The notes: generated by a model from the letters alone, not told the origin. Counted from the stretch's first letter, positions 20,877 to 29,491 are shown. The stretch: 64,000 bases of DNA from Spartinivicinus ruber (GCF_011009015.1 NZ_CP048878.1:1525001-1589000), one strand, 5' to 3'. A program made the numbers and translations.

Positions 20877-21327
20877 TATTAAGCTCAAATATGAGTCGAT
20901 AGTTACTTTGGGGAGTCACTACAGTTAATTCTGCTAGCCAGACCATTTTGTCACCTAGGGTGCAATAGCTTAATCCGGTGGTGCCTGAGTAGGTGCCAGA
21001 CTGGATACTGGTGAGCATTACGGGTAATAAGCCCATTTCCATATCACGGCCTTTCAATTGCAAGCTGATTTGTTGGATATTGGGATTGTTATTACTGATG
21101 ACTATTTCAATAGGTTGGTCGTAGGGTAAGTCAGCAGGAGTAATCTGCATTTTAAGATCCCCCAGAGGTGATTGTTGGCTGATGCAGTTGTTCTGCTGTG
21201 GTGAGCAGTAAATATACTCAGTAATAGGTGTATTCGACCCCAGCATTGTTGGTAAATAAATCAAGAGCATAAGCAAACAAGCAAGACTGATGATGGTGAC
21301 CATCGCTTTAGGCGGAGAAAGTTTCAT
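20866..21327 (-). CDS. membrane-anchored protein of copper/oxidase operon (FixH-like)
   Basis: 153 residues. One N-terminal membrane helix (about 8-28), then a periplasmic domain with beta-rich character and the segment LKGRDMEMG-LLPVML, later LSYCTLGDKMVWLAELTV. The layout resembles FixH/YtkA-like domains that accompany copper delivery to terminal oxidases; the Met-rich and Cys-containing segments fit metal handling. The match is not strong enough for a firm family name. First gene of a three-gene operon with SCO and PCuAC. Confidence 0.65.
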   Translation of the reverse strand: MKLSPPKAMVTIISLACLLMLLIYLPTMLGSNTPITEYIYCSPQQNNCISQQSPLGDLKMQITPADLPYDQPIEIVISNNNPNIQQISLQLKGRDMEMGLLPVMLTSIQSGTYSGTTGLSYCTLGDKMVWLAELTVVTPQSNYRLIFELNNEV

Positions 21328-21418
21328 TATAACTAAAATGACTAAATTACTGAGTACTGGTTAAACAGGTAAGCTGCTTATTATAAGAGTTATGGATAAA
21401 TTGGCATAGGGGGGTAGT

Positions 21419-21435
21419 TGCGGCATTTTGCCGCA
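21419..21435 (-). terminator. hairpin after PPK2 gene
   Basis: TGCGGCATTTTGCCGCA is a 7-bp GC-rich stem with a 3-base loop 18 bases past the PPK2 stop on the minus strand; no T tract follows. Confidence 0.45.
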
Positions 21436-21452
21436 TAACTCAATTTAGGTAA

Positions 21453-22322
21453 TCAATAGGTTTCAGGGATAAAAGTTTGCTCATCATAAGGGCGACGGAC
21501 GTATAGCTTCGCGGCTTCAGGCTTAGGAAGGGATACTTTCTCTTGCGGTATGTCTTGATATGGAATCTGGCTGAGTAGATGGGCAATGCAGTTGAGTCTT
21601 GCACGTCGTTTGTCGTCTGCATTTACCACATGCCAAGGAGCTTGCTTGATATCGGTATAAGCTAGCATTTTGTCTTTAGCTTCGGAGTATTTATGGTAGA
21701 GTCGATGGGACTCTAAATCCATGGCACTGAGTTTCCAGCGTTTAAGCGGGTTGTTAATGCGGGCTTCAAAACGGCGCATTTGTTCTGCTTCGCTCACTGA
21801 AAACCAATATTTTATCAAAATGACCCCTGAGCGAACTAGCATGCGTTCAAACTCGGGGCAAGAGTGACAGAATTCTAAATACTCTTCCTCGGTACAGAAA
21901 CCCATCACTTTCTCGACACCTGCTCGGTTATACCAACTGCGATCAAATAATACGATTTCGCCAGCCGCAGGCAAGTGGGCCACATAGCGTTGAAAGTACC
22001 ACTGGGTTTTTTCTCGTTCGGTGGGGGCTGGCAGGGCTGCTACACGACAAACTCGGTGGCTTAGATAGTCTGTAATCCGTTGAATAATGCCTCCTTTACC
22101 TGCAGCATCACGGCCTTCAAAAATAACAACCACTTTTAAATCATTGCTTCTCACCCACTCTTGTAGTTTGACTAGCTCCGCTTGCAGTTTATGCAATGCT
22201 TTGCGATAACGCTTTTTAATCTTTTTATGTGCTTTATCATCAAGTGGCTTATTGATATCAATATTGCGATATAAATAGTGTTTGCTAGCCGTTGCATCAT
22301 TTGGTGGCATGGGGTTACTCAT
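21453..22322 (-). CDS. ppk2: polyphosphate kinase 2
   Basis: 289 residues, a one-domain PPK2 (class I size). Walker A lies at FEGRDAAGKGG (residues 68-78), Walker B in VLFDRSWYNRAGVEKVMG, and the lid region has MRRFEARINNPLKRWKLS. The enzyme transfers phosphate between polyphosphate and nucleoside di/monophosphates, usually making GTP or ATP from polyphosphate. It is divergent from a Na/Pi cotransporter gene, which fits a shared phosphate theme. A long hairpin separates them. Confidence 0.94.
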   Translation of the reverse strand: MSNPMPPNDATASKHYLYRNIDINKPLDDKAHKKIKKRYRKALHKLQAELVKLQEWVRSNDLKVVVIFEGRDAAGKGGIIQRITDYLSHRVCRVAALPAPTEREKTQWYFQRYVAHLPAAGEIVLFDRSWYNRAGVEKVMGFCTEEEYLEFCHSCPEFERMLVRSGVILIKYWFSVSEAEQMRRFEARINNPLKRWKLSAMDLESHRLYHKYSEAKDKMLAYTDIKQAPWHVVNADDKRRARLNCIAHLLSQIPYQDIPQEKVSLPKPEAAKLYVRRPYDEQTFIPETY

Positions 22323-22374
22323 ATACTCCTCTTATTATTGGTATGTGTGTTTACAAGCCTTCTATACCCTTTGA

Positions 22375-22430
22375 GAATGATTTTTAGGGGGCTAGTTTCA
22401 CACTAGTAAGCTAGCCCCTAAAAATCATTC
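22375..22430. repeat. long inverted repeat between ppk2 and Na/Pi cotransporter gene
   Basis: GAATGATTTTTAGGGGGCTAG at 22375-22395 pairs with CTAGCCCCTAAAAATCATTC at 22411-22430, about 20 bp with one bulged G and a 15-base spacer. It lies upstream of both divergent genes, where a terminator is not expected. The right arm runs into a 17-mer that recurs at 34084-34100. Confidence 0.7.
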
Positions 22431-22576
22431 GCTTTGGCTATACTCTATTAAGTGTTGCATCTTCTAAATATTGATTCCTTATTTCCAGTATGCAGCATTA
22501 GAATACCCTTTATACCATAGTTTACCTGTAGCTTCCGCCAGGGAGTTTGGCAAGATCAGTCGTTAACTTTGTCAAG

Positions 22577-24418
22577 ATGATAAAAAAGCTAGCACTACCA
22601 ATTCTTATTGTTGTTCTAAGCTACGGTTTTTGGCTAAGTAAAGATGTTCAAACCATAGCGGCTGGGTTAGCGATATTTTTATACGGCATGATATCCCTTG
22701 AGAAGGGGTTTAATGCATTCACGGGTGGTTTGATTGAAAACATTCTGAATGTAGCAACTGACCGGTTATGGAAAAGTTTTAGCTTTGGTGTGATAGCCAC
22801 TACCCTGATGCAGTCCAGTTCACTGGTATCCATATTAACCATTTCTTTTATAAGTTCAGGCTTGTTAGGACTAAGACAAGGGTTGGGGATTATTTTTGGT
22901 GCAAATCTTGGCACAACCACTGGAGCATGGCTAATTGCTGGATTTGGTTTAAAAGTGAATATTTCAGCTTATGCCATGCCGATGCTGGTTTTTGGCTTGT
23001 TGTTTTTGATTCAAAAAAGCAGTTATCGAAAAGGTACAGGTTATATTTTATTGGGCATAGGTTTTATTTTTCTCGGAATTCATTATATTAAGGAAGGATT
23101 TGAAGCATTTAGAATAGGGTTTGAGCTTGCTCAATATGCTGTTGGTGGTGTTGAGGGGTTAATTATTTATACTGTAGTTGGTATTATTGCTACAGTAATA
23201 ATGCAGTCTAGTCATGCAACACTATTGCTTATTATTACGGCACTTTCTTCTGCCCAGGTAAATTATGAAAATGCTGTAGCTATTGCCATCGGCGCCAATG
23301 TGGGGACTACCTTCACAGCAATTATGGGTGCAATGGGAGCTAATGTTCAGGGTAAACGCCTGGCGTTAGCACATGTTATTTTTAATTTGCTTACGGGTAT
23401 AGCAACTCTATTATTTATTAAACAAGTGACCTATTGCGCTAATCTACTTGCCAGCTGGCTAATGATTAGCAGTGATGACTACACTTTAAGACTAGCTTTA
23501 TTTCATACCATATTTAATTTAATAGGAGTGTTTTTATTACTGCCCTTTGTTGGTATTTTAGAAAGTCAGTTAGTGAAGTGGTTACCTGAAAAGGTTTCTA
23601 TAGAAGTTGATTTAAGTGGGAAAGCAGAACTTCCAGTTGTTAGAGCTTATTATTTAAATCCAGCTTCGGTGCGCTATGCCGATACTGCAATCAGTGCTTT
23701 AAGAAAAGAGTCTCTGGTGCTTTTTAATAGTACGTTTGAGGTGATTTGCTATGCAATTCAATTAGCAAGTGCAGACGTTAAATCTAGTCATAGTCTGGAA
23801 AAAATAATCAAGAATTCGCCTATGAGCCAACAGCAATGGACAGTAGAACATGTTTATCAACGTTTTTTAAAAGGTATTTATTCAGATATTATTCGCTTTG
23901 TTGGTGATAGTCGCCGTTATATGACCACTGAGCAGGGTAATCAGGCTATTGCTTTAATGCTAGCAGCCCGTCATTTAATTGATGCTGTCAAAGATGCAAA
24001 ACACTTATCAAAGAACTTAATTGTCTATGGTCTGTCTGACAATAAGGTTGCCAGAGAGCAATATGATAGACTCCGATTTCAAATAGCGGATGTATTACGA
24101 TTGATAAATCAGAATTTTGAGCTAGAGGCCAGTCGAAAGTTTTTAAGTCAGGCAGAAATGATCAAGTTGGAAATTGAGAAGCAGGATATTGCGACGAGTG
24201 GTACCTTAGAGAAGCTGATTCGGAATAAGGCGATTGATCCTTTTATAGCTAGTTCATTGCTAAATGATAATAGCTATGTCTATGATATTTGCAGACATTT
24301 AGTCGAAGGTGCGGTAATCGCAATGAGTCAGGGAGCTGCAGAGCTGTTGATATTGAAGGGTGAAATTGAGTTGGATCGTTCAGAATTGCAAGAGATACTA
24401 AAGAGAGCGCCGCGATGA
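22577..24418 (+). CDS. Na+/phosphate cotransporter with PhoU-like domain
   Basis: 613 residues from the ATG at 22577. The N-terminal 340 residues hold two inverted repeats of membrane segments, each with the family motif (TLMQSSSLVS and VIMQSSHATL), plus the GANLGTT and GANVGTT loops that form the ion/phosphate sites. The C-terminal 250 residues are helical and PhoU-like. Function: sodium-driven phosphate uptake or export at the inner membrane. The in-frame TTG at 22547 is touched by GGGAG and too close to it, and neither start has an ideal ribosome binding site. Confidence 0.88.
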   Translation: MIKKLALPILIVVLSYGFWLSKDVQTIAAGLAIFLYGMISLEKGFNAFTGGLIENILNVATDRLWKSFSFGVIATTLMQSSSLVSILTISFISSGLLGLRQGLGIIFGANLGTTTGAWLIAGFGLKVNISAYAMPMLVFGLLFLIQKSSYRKGTGYILLGIGFIFLGIHYIKEGFEAFRIGFELAQYAVGGVEGLIIYTVVGIIATVIMQSSHATLLLIITALSSAQVNYENAVAIAIGANVGTTFTAIMGAMGANVQGKRLALAHVIFNLLTGIATLLFIKQVTYCANLLASWLMISSDDYTLRLALFHTIFNLIGVFLLLPFVGILESQLVKWLPEKVSIEVDLSGKAELPVVRAYYLNPASVRYADTAISALRKESLVLFNSTFEVICYAIQLASADVKSSHSLEKIIKNSPMSQQQWTVEHVYQRFLKGIYSDIIRFVGDSRRYMTTEQGNQAIALMLAARHLIDAVKDAKHLSKNLIVYGLSDNKVAREQYDRLRFQIADVLRLINQNFELEASRKFLSQAEMIKLEIEKQDIATSGTLEKLIRNKAIDPFIASSLLNDNSYVYDICRHLVEGAVIAMSQGAAELLILKGEIELDRSELQEILKRAPR

Positions 24419-24430
24419 GGGTAGTTCAAG

Positions 24431-24688
24431 ATGAAGCGTAAAGCTAAGCGGTGGTTGGCTAAAGTAAAAGCATTTTTGGCTAGTTCACCAAGAGAAAAAG
24501 CTGAACAGTATCACTCGATTAAAAAGATCTTAAAAAAATTGAAAGAACAGCAGAATCAGCTCAAAGAAAAGTTAGCAGAGGAAGCCAATTTAAAACGTAG
24601 AGAAGCATTAGAGGAAGAATTAGAGATAATTAAAAAGCAGCGCCATAAAGCGCTTGATGAACTTAAATTGTTGAAAAAGAGTAATTAG
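24431..24688 (+). CDS. small coiled-coil protein
   Basis: 85 residues, almost a third Lys/Arg and a fifth Glu, with no Cys. From residue 20 onward the heptad pattern predicts one long coiled coil (KKLKEQQNQLKEKLAEEA and beyond). It starts 12 bases after the cotransporter gene and ends 5 bases before tatD, so it belongs to the same transcript. No known family; a structural or regulatory partner of its neighbours is possible. Confidence 0.7.
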   Translation: MKRKAKRWLAKVKAFLASSPREKAEQYHSIKKILKKLKEQQNQLKEKLAEEANLKRREALEEELEIIKKQRHKALDELKLLKKSN

Positions 24689-24693
24689 CTATT

Positions 24694-25476
24694 GTGTTAA
24701 TAAACTATTTTGATAGCCACTGTCATATTGACTTTAACGAGTTTGACCATAATCGGTCACAAGTTTTGAGTAACTGCAAGCAGATGCAGGTTAACTCTAT
24801 ATTTGTGCCTGGTGTCAGTGAAGCAGGTTGGCGGCGTCAGTTGGATTTATTGAAAAATCAAAATGCTGGGGTGACATTGACCTATGGATTTGGTTTACAC
24901 CCTTATTTTCTTGCTGAGCATAATCAGAATGCCTTAATAAAACTAGAAACTGCCTTATCTCAATATCAGCCAGTAGCTGTTGGTGAGATTGGACTGGACT
25001 TTATGCTTGAAAAAACGAGTTTTGATAAACAGTATGAATTGTTGCAGCAGCAAATTGCAGTGGCAAAAATAGCATGCTTACCCATTGTGCTACATATAAG
25101 AAAGGCCCATGATCAAGTGTTAAAGTTATTAAGACAGACTAAGTTTAAAGAAGGGGGGATTGTGCATGCTTTTGCAGGTAGTGAGCAACAGGCACACCGG
25201 TTTATTGAACTAGGTTTTAAACTGGGATTTGGTGGTGCTGTGACCTATTTAAGGGCAAGTAAGCTGCGTAAGCTGGTTGTCTGCTTGCCACTTGAAAGTA
25301 TAGTGCTTGAAACGGATGCGCCTGATATGTTGCCTAGTTTTGTCAAAGAAGGTTGTAATTCGCCTGAAAATTTGCCTCGGATTGCCAAAGTAATAGCAGA
25401 TTTAAGACAGGTGGGCCTCGAACAAGTTGCTCAACAAACTACATTAAACACTAAACTTGTACTCAAAATTAAGTAG
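24694..25476 (+). CDS. TatD family metal-dependent hydrolase
   Basis: 260 residues, an amidohydrolase-fold TatD DNase. Metal ligands are visible: DSHCHID near residue 7, GEIGLDF near 94, LHIRKAHD near 130, HAFAG near 152 and ETDAPDM near 206. TatD enzymes have 3'-5' exonuclease or deoxyribonuclease activity. The start is a GTG, 5 bases after the coiled-coil gene. Last gene of the cotransporter transcript, followed by a hairpin with a T run. Confidence 0.9.
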   Translation: MLINYFDSHCHIDFNEFDHNRSQVLSNCKQMQVNSIFVPGVSEAGWRRQLDLLKNQNAGVTLTYGFGLHPYFLAEHNQNALIKLETALSQYQPVAVGEIGLDFMLEKTSFDKQYELLQQQIAVAKIACLPIVLHIRKAHDQVLKLLRQTKFKEGGIVHAFAGSEQQAHRFIELGFKLGFGGAVTYLRASKLRKLVVCLPLESIVLETDAPDMLPSFVKEGCNSPENLPRIAKVIADLRQVGLEQVAQQTTLNTKLVLKIK

Positions 25477-25510
25477 CTAAGTTTTTCATCATGTTTGTTG
25501 TGCATAATAA

Positions 25511-25550
25511 GTAGGGGAAAAAAGTTATTTCCCTACTAAATTTTTTTCTT
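25511..25550 (+). terminator. terminator after tatD, overlapping the end of a small minus-strand gene
   Basis: GTAGGGGAAA and TTTCCCTAC pair around a short loop, followed by a run of T on the plus strand. The same bases encode the last codons and stop of the convergent 45-residue gene. Confidence 0.65.
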
Positions 25551-25662
25551 CTTTTGCTAATTTGTAAGCTAAGAAATACGCATAGGGTAATGACAAAATA
25601 CCAAAAACGTTGTCAATTTCTGACTTAACATACCTGGCAGCGAGCTTAGGCTTGCTATTCAT
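25525..25662 (-). CDS. 45-residue protein, paralogue A of an unknown small family
   Basis: The ATG at 25662 is preceded by AGGAG with 8 bases of spacing. The product begins MNSKPKLAARYVKSEID and continues NVFGILSLPYAYFLAYKLA, then KEEKNLVGK. The centre is an amphipathic or membrane-associating helix, flanked by charged ends. It shares the pattern KSE-(I/L)-(D/E)-N-x-x-GILS-(L/I)-PYA-x-x-L-x-YK, then EEK and GK, with the 38-residue product encoded 327 bases away on the same strand. Conservation between the two copies, at protein but not DNA level, argues that both are translated. No known family recognised. Confidence 0.72.
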   Translation of the reverse strand: MNSKPKLAARYVKSEIDNVFGILSLPYAYFLAYKLAKEEKNLVGK

Positions 25663-25989
25663 ACGCTGACTCCTATTATCACACAGGTACTTGGCACTAA
25701 ACCAAATAATAGGTTTAATATTCTAACCTAGTTTTAGATTGTAATACTTTAACTAGTTTACTTGACAGCGCTTCCTCTCTTAGTTATGAGACTAATATTC
25801 TATTTATATTGGTAATTATAGTATTTTTGTCGATAACAGCAAAACATTAGTAGTATTTTAATCGCGTTCTACTATTTAAAGAGAGGTGAAGGGCTTATTG
25901 GTAATTAACTATTACCAAACCGAACAAAAAAAGCATTTTTTAGACAGAATAGCTTTCAAGAAGTGATAGTGAATGAGTACAAGTCTAAC
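25663..25989. other. spacer between the two small paralogues
   Basis: AT-rich DNA that must hold the promoter of paralogue A and the end of the paralogue B transcript. A near-palindrome TTGGTAATTAACTATTACCAA lies at 25898-25918. No further open frame with a ribosome binding site was seen. Confidence 0.5.
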
Positions 25990-26106
25990 CTATTTGCCAC
26001 CCAATAATACTTTTTCTTCTTGGCGAATTTTGTAAAGTAAGTACATAGCATAGGGTATAGAGAGAATGCCTAACATGTTTTCTAACTCAGATTTGAAGCA
26101 ATGCAT
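25990..26106 (-). CDS. 38-residue protein, paralogue B of an unknown small family
   Basis: The ATG at 26106 is preceded by GGAGGA. The product begins MHCFKSELENMLGILSIPYA, then MYLLYKIRQEEKVLLGGK. Alignment with paralogue A gives identities KSE, N, GILS, PYA, L, YK, EEK, L and GK, with conservative changes between (I/L, D/E, V/M). It lacks the first seven or so residues of A. The perfect Fur box at 26355-26369 lies about 250 bases upstream of its start on this strand. Function unknown; a membrane-associated micro-protein is the simplest guess. Confidence 0.72.
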   Translation of the reverse strand: MHCFKSELENMLGILSIPYAMYLLYKIRQEEKVLLGGK

Positions 26107-26924
26107 GTAACTTCCTCCAACTAAAACACGTTTTGCTAGTAGTAGAGCTAATGTTGCGTTCTTAACTATTAGTGAGTATGTCTATTAATTAAACACCTTC
26201 TACTTTATTTGACCAGAAAGAAAACGATTAGTTTTTACTCACAAAGTTTCTATAGTCAAACAAATCAGTGCAGATGTGAAGAGAATAGATTCGCTAATAC
26301 TCAATCTTGCCTGAAGAGTTAACACTCAGGGTTTGGTAGGCTATCATCACTTGCTGATAATTATTATCATTTTTGTTTATAGTCTAGCCTTTTTGGCTCA
26401 GTATCTGAGGGAAAAATTATACTGGTGGTGAGTTCTAACAAACTTGTTGTTATTTGAGTGAGTGGGAATAATGGATGATAAATGTCATTTGTATTGGACA
26501 AAGAGAGTGCTCAGTTATGGGCTTTGGGTTATTATTGAGTGCCAATTTTCTGGCAGTATTTAACATGATAAAGCCAGGCTGCGTAGCAATAGGTAATGAA
26601 ATTGTAATGGGTATATAATCTCAGCAACTTCTTATCCTTTAGAATTGCATCCAGTGTTTATATCGTTGTGAAGTAATTAATTGGTCGAATACAGTTGCGC
26701 AGAAGCCGGTAGATAAGTAAAACAAGAATAATTGTTTTTTTGTTTGTAGTTATTGGCTGTGTCTATTGTTGTTTCTTGCTTTTGCCTATGGGGTGTTGCT
26801 TAACATTATGAGGTTGGTAACTTAGTCGGTTGTTGTAGTTTACTTTATAAATAAGATGATTTTAGGGTAGGTCGGTTTAATAAACTTAAAAACCATTTGT
26901 GAAGAGTATAATAAGAGAGCAAAA
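26107..26924. other. gene-free region with an orphan Fur box
   Basis: About 800 bases without an evident gene apart from a weak 30-codon frame starting at 26471. A perfect Fur box sits at 26355. An AT-rich hairpin with a T run occurs near 26719-26742, which could end a short RNA starting near the Fur box. Confidence 0.45.
26355..26369. promoter_or_regulatory. perfect Fur box
   Basis: TGATAATTATTATCA fits the 7-1-7 Fur consensus TGATAATnATTATCA at all 14 defined positions. To the right, TATAGT at 26378-26383 could be a -10 with a poor -35 overlapping the box. No recognised iron gene lies nearby on either strand: the acyltransferase starts 556 bases to the right, small paralogue B 250 bases to the left. 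Confidence 0.65.
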
Positions 26925-27884
26925 TTGAGCAAATATAATCAATTTGAACAACCAGTAAATCAAAAAGAATATTTACATGGCTATAGTTTTAAATGGCCGC
27001 TAGCTCACCCTAAGTACTGGGGAATTTGGTTAGTAATAGGTATTTTGTGGTTGTTGGCAAAGCTTCCTTTATCCTGGTTAAATAAGATTGGTATTTTGCT
27101 AGGCCGTTTGTTATACAAAATAGGAGGAAGACGCTTAAATATAGCGAGGAAAAACCTGGCGCTTTGTTTTCCTGAACTATCACCAAAACAGCGTGAACAA
27201 TTATTAAAGCGTCATCTTGAAGCAGTGGGCTTTGCAATTATTGAACCCGGATTGGTCTGGTGGAGTAGTGAAGAGAAAATAAAACAACTTTACACGATCG
27301 AAGGAGTAGATAATATACGAGCGCTGCTGGCACAAGGACAAGGTGTTTTGCTGTGTGGATTGCATATGACGTCAGTAGAAATGGTGGCTAGAGCATTTGG
27401 CCAGCAGGTATCTTATAATTTACTTTATCGTGTTCATGATAATCCTGTTTATGAGTATGTAAGCGGTAAGTCTCGACAGAAATATCAAGCGCGTTTTATT
27501 CCTCGAAAAAAAGTCAAAGATTTGCTTTATTTTTTGCAGAAGGGTGAATTAGGGATTATTTTGCCAGATAATGATATGGGGTTAAAACGAAGTGTCTTTG
27601 TTCCCTTCTTTGGAGTACAAGCCGCTACCATTACTAGTCCGACTGACTTTGCCCGACAGACAGGGGTTAAGGTGGCGATGATACTTTACCATCGAGATCA
27701 GCAGGGGCGTTATCATATAAAATGTACCTTACCAATGGATGACTTTCCTTCTGAAGACCCAGTTGCAGATACAGCAAAAATAAATACTTTGATTGAAGGC
27801 CATATTAAACAGCATCCTGAGCAGTATCTTTGGCTTCATCGCCGGTTTAAGAATAGACCTGCCGGCGAGGCTAAAATCTACTGA
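26925..27884 (+). CDS. LpxL/HtrB-like lipid A acyltransferase
   Basis: 319 residues. An N-terminal membrane helix (about 33-52) is followed by the LABLAT acyltransferase domain with the catalytic H-x4-E motif HMTSVE (H147, E152), RKNL near residue 73, and the C-terminal YLWLHRRFK motif. Members add secondary acyl chains to lipid A at the inner membrane. The start is a TTG at 26925 with AAGAGAG just upstream. A lipoprotein gene follows 16 bases later, probably on the same transcript. Confidence 0.9.
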   Translation: MSKYNQFEQPVNQKEYLHGYSFKWPLAHPKYWGIWLVIGILWLLAKLPLSWLNKIGILLGRLLYKIGGRRLNIARKNLALCFPELSPKQREQLLKRHLEAVGFAIIEPGLVWWSSEEKIKQLYTIEGVDNIRALLAQGQGVLLCGLHMTSVEMVARAFGQQVSYNLLYRVHDNPVYEYVSGKSRQKYQARFIPRKKVKDLLYFLQKGELGIILPDNDMGLKRSVFVPFFGVQAATITSPTDFARQTGVKVAMILYHRDQQGRYHIKCTLPMDDFPSEDPVADTAKINTLIEGHIKQHPEQYLWLHRRFKNRPAGEAKIY

Positions 27885-27900
27885 TGGATTGGTTTATGTT

Positions 27901-28560
27901 ATGAAAAGCACTTATTTGAAGTATTTAGGAATATTGGTATTGAGCTCCTCGTTGCCAGCCTGTGTAGGTATCCCTTCGTTATTAGAAAAAAATGACTATT
28001 GCCAGTCTGTGGTTTGTAATGAGGTGGCTGTGTTTAAGCCATATCCAATCTTGATGGGTCTAGAGCAAGCAGAAATAATTCAAACCCCTGCTTTTAAACT
28101 AAAAGTGCCTGTTTATGGTGAAATGCATCAGTCAACTTTGATAAGAAAACAAATTGTTTATCAAAATCAAACAGGAATATTGATTGAACAAGTAGCCGAA
28201 AAAGATTTTGTACTGGCTATACCAAGGGCTTTTTCTAAAAGTCAGTTTCGGGTAAGTAACTATCCGGAAATAATGTTTTTAAAAACTGCCCAACAACCTG
28301 AGCCGACTGGCTATTATGAGCGTTATATTTGGCGTTTAGCATTAACAAATAAAGGAAATTACTTTAATTCAGGTAATTTTTATATAAGTAAAAAAAGCGG
28401 AATTGATTTATATCATGCTGAGGTAAAGGTTGGTCCGATTACCGATATGGTGTTTGTGACAGTAGCAACAAACCCCGATATTTTGTTAAAAATTTATAAT
28501 TATGGATTAGATCCGGAAACGTTTAGCAATGTACTAGCTAGCATCGTATTTACAATATAG
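27901..28560 (+). CDS. hypothetical lipoprotein
   Basis: 219 residues from the ATG at 27901. The N-terminus is a lipoprotein signal with the lipobox LPAC (Cys near residue 21). The mature protein has two further cysteines close together (YCQSVVC) and beta-rich sequence, with no recognised domain. An open frame extends 108 bases further upstream, but that would overlap the acyltransferase gene and bury the signal peptide, so the shorter form is chosen. Link to outer-membrane lipids is suggested only by its neighbour. Confidence 0.7.
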   Translation: MKSTYLKYLGILVLSSSLPACVGIPSLLEKNDYCQSVVCNEVAVFKPYPILMGLEQAEIIQTPAFKLKVPVYGEMHQSTLIRKQIVYQNQTGILIEQVAEKDFVLAIPRAFSKSQFRVSNYPEIMFLKTAQQPEPTGYYERYIWRLALTNKGNYFNSGNFYISKKSGIDLYHAEVKVGPITDMVFVTVATNPDILLKIYNYGLDPETFSNVLASIVFTI

Positions 28561-28571
28561 TTAAGGTAGCT

Positions 28572-28647
28572 CAGTCATCTCGTTAGTACAACGGTTTGGT
28601 GTAATAGTATGCTGTAGCCACAGCTAAAATGGCTATTGAGATGACTG
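28572..28647. repeat. nested inverted repeats after the lipoprotein gene
   Basis: CAGTCATCTC at 28572-28581 pairs with GAGATGACTG at 28638-28647. Inside, TAGCCA and TGGCTA form a second hairpin. It lies 12 bases past the lipoprotein stop, but without a T run. Confidence 0.55.
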
Positions 28648-28697
28648 TATCGCTTTGTTCTGCTTTTGAAGTGTTAAATACTTTATGTGTGTATATT

Positions 28698-29090
28698 TTA
28701 AACGGCTTTTGGGCGTTGATAGACTATTTTACGGTTTTGATCTTTTAACTCAAGCCCATTAGCAAGTTCACTAGTTGCTTCGCAATAAGCAAGGCCAGTT
28801 AGATGACGTACGGTTGATTTTGCAGATTCAAACCATTCCATAGGGAAAGAAACTTCTACTTCGTTAAATAGGTTAAAATCGATATCCTTTTTATCTTCAA
28901 TTAAAAAGCAGAACAATGGGCATTCATCAATCTTATTTTTCAGGCCTTTAGCTTCCATCCCATAAACCAGATTACGAAAAGCCGGGTCTACTTGATCTAC
29001 GTTGCTTCTTACTATAGTGGCACCTTGGTTGGATAGGCCCAGCTTCGCATCTCTTAAATTTAGTGCGCGTATACAAACGTATTTTCTCAT
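28698..29090 (-). CDS. hypothetical 130-residue protein
   Basis: No signal peptide or membrane segment. The sequence is mixed, with CPLFCFLIEDKKD in the middle and a C-terminal part rich in charged residues. The start is supported by GTGAG 8 bases before the ATG. No family recognised. It stands alone, convergent to the lipoprotein gene. Confidence 0.65.
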   Translation of the reverse strand: MRKYVCIRALNLRDAKLGLSNQGATIVRSNVDQVDPAFRNLVYGMEAKGLKNKIDECPLFCFLIEDKKDIDFNLFNEVEVSFPMEWFESAKSTVRHLTGLAYCEATSELANGLELKDQNRKIVYQRPKAV

Positions 29091-29143
29091 TTATTTCTCA
29101 CTTCAGTATTTATATTCAATAATTCATTGTCAGTCTGTGGCTA

Positions 29144-29326
29144 ACGTAAATAAAAGGATAAATAACGACATTTCATAAATATACCCGCTAAAGGGTATGA
29201 TGCATCGTAATCCAATATGACACTAATGTAGGCAACGCTACTGATTTCGTTGCAGTACAGTACCTTTATGTTTGGCCGCAGTTGCTTTAGCCATAGTGCC
29301 AACTTGTCTGGCCAGGTCTGATTGAC
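29144..29326 (-). pseudogene. possible gene remnant (receiver-like fragment)
   Basis: A 61-codon open stretch between stops and without a proper start reads WPDKLALWLKQLRPNIKVLY, which resembles the later part of response-regulator receiver domains (x-ELA-x-x-L-x-x-LRP-x-IKVLY). The catalytic residues are absent. Treat it as a weak sign of a decayed gene. Confidence 0.25.
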
Positions 29327-29491
29327 TTATAGGCCAGCAGGATAAACTTTAATTTTTCGAAATGTCTTATTCAAATTTAATCGCTTTGGGATCTTGGTAA
29401 GCTACTATTTTTGCTTGCTTATTACATTTGCATGCAAATCTTTACTTGCCAAGCTTTCTACTTACAAAGCATATCCCTACAATAGAGGTCA

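Noticed and set aside
26471-26563. 30-codon frame to the right of the orphan Fur box
   Set aside because: The ribosome binding site is poor and the sequence shows no protein-like character; kept only as a note in the region entry.
27793-27900. Longer form of the lipoprotein after the acyltransferase
   Set aside because: It overlaps the acyltransferase gene and puts the lipoprotein signal in the interior.
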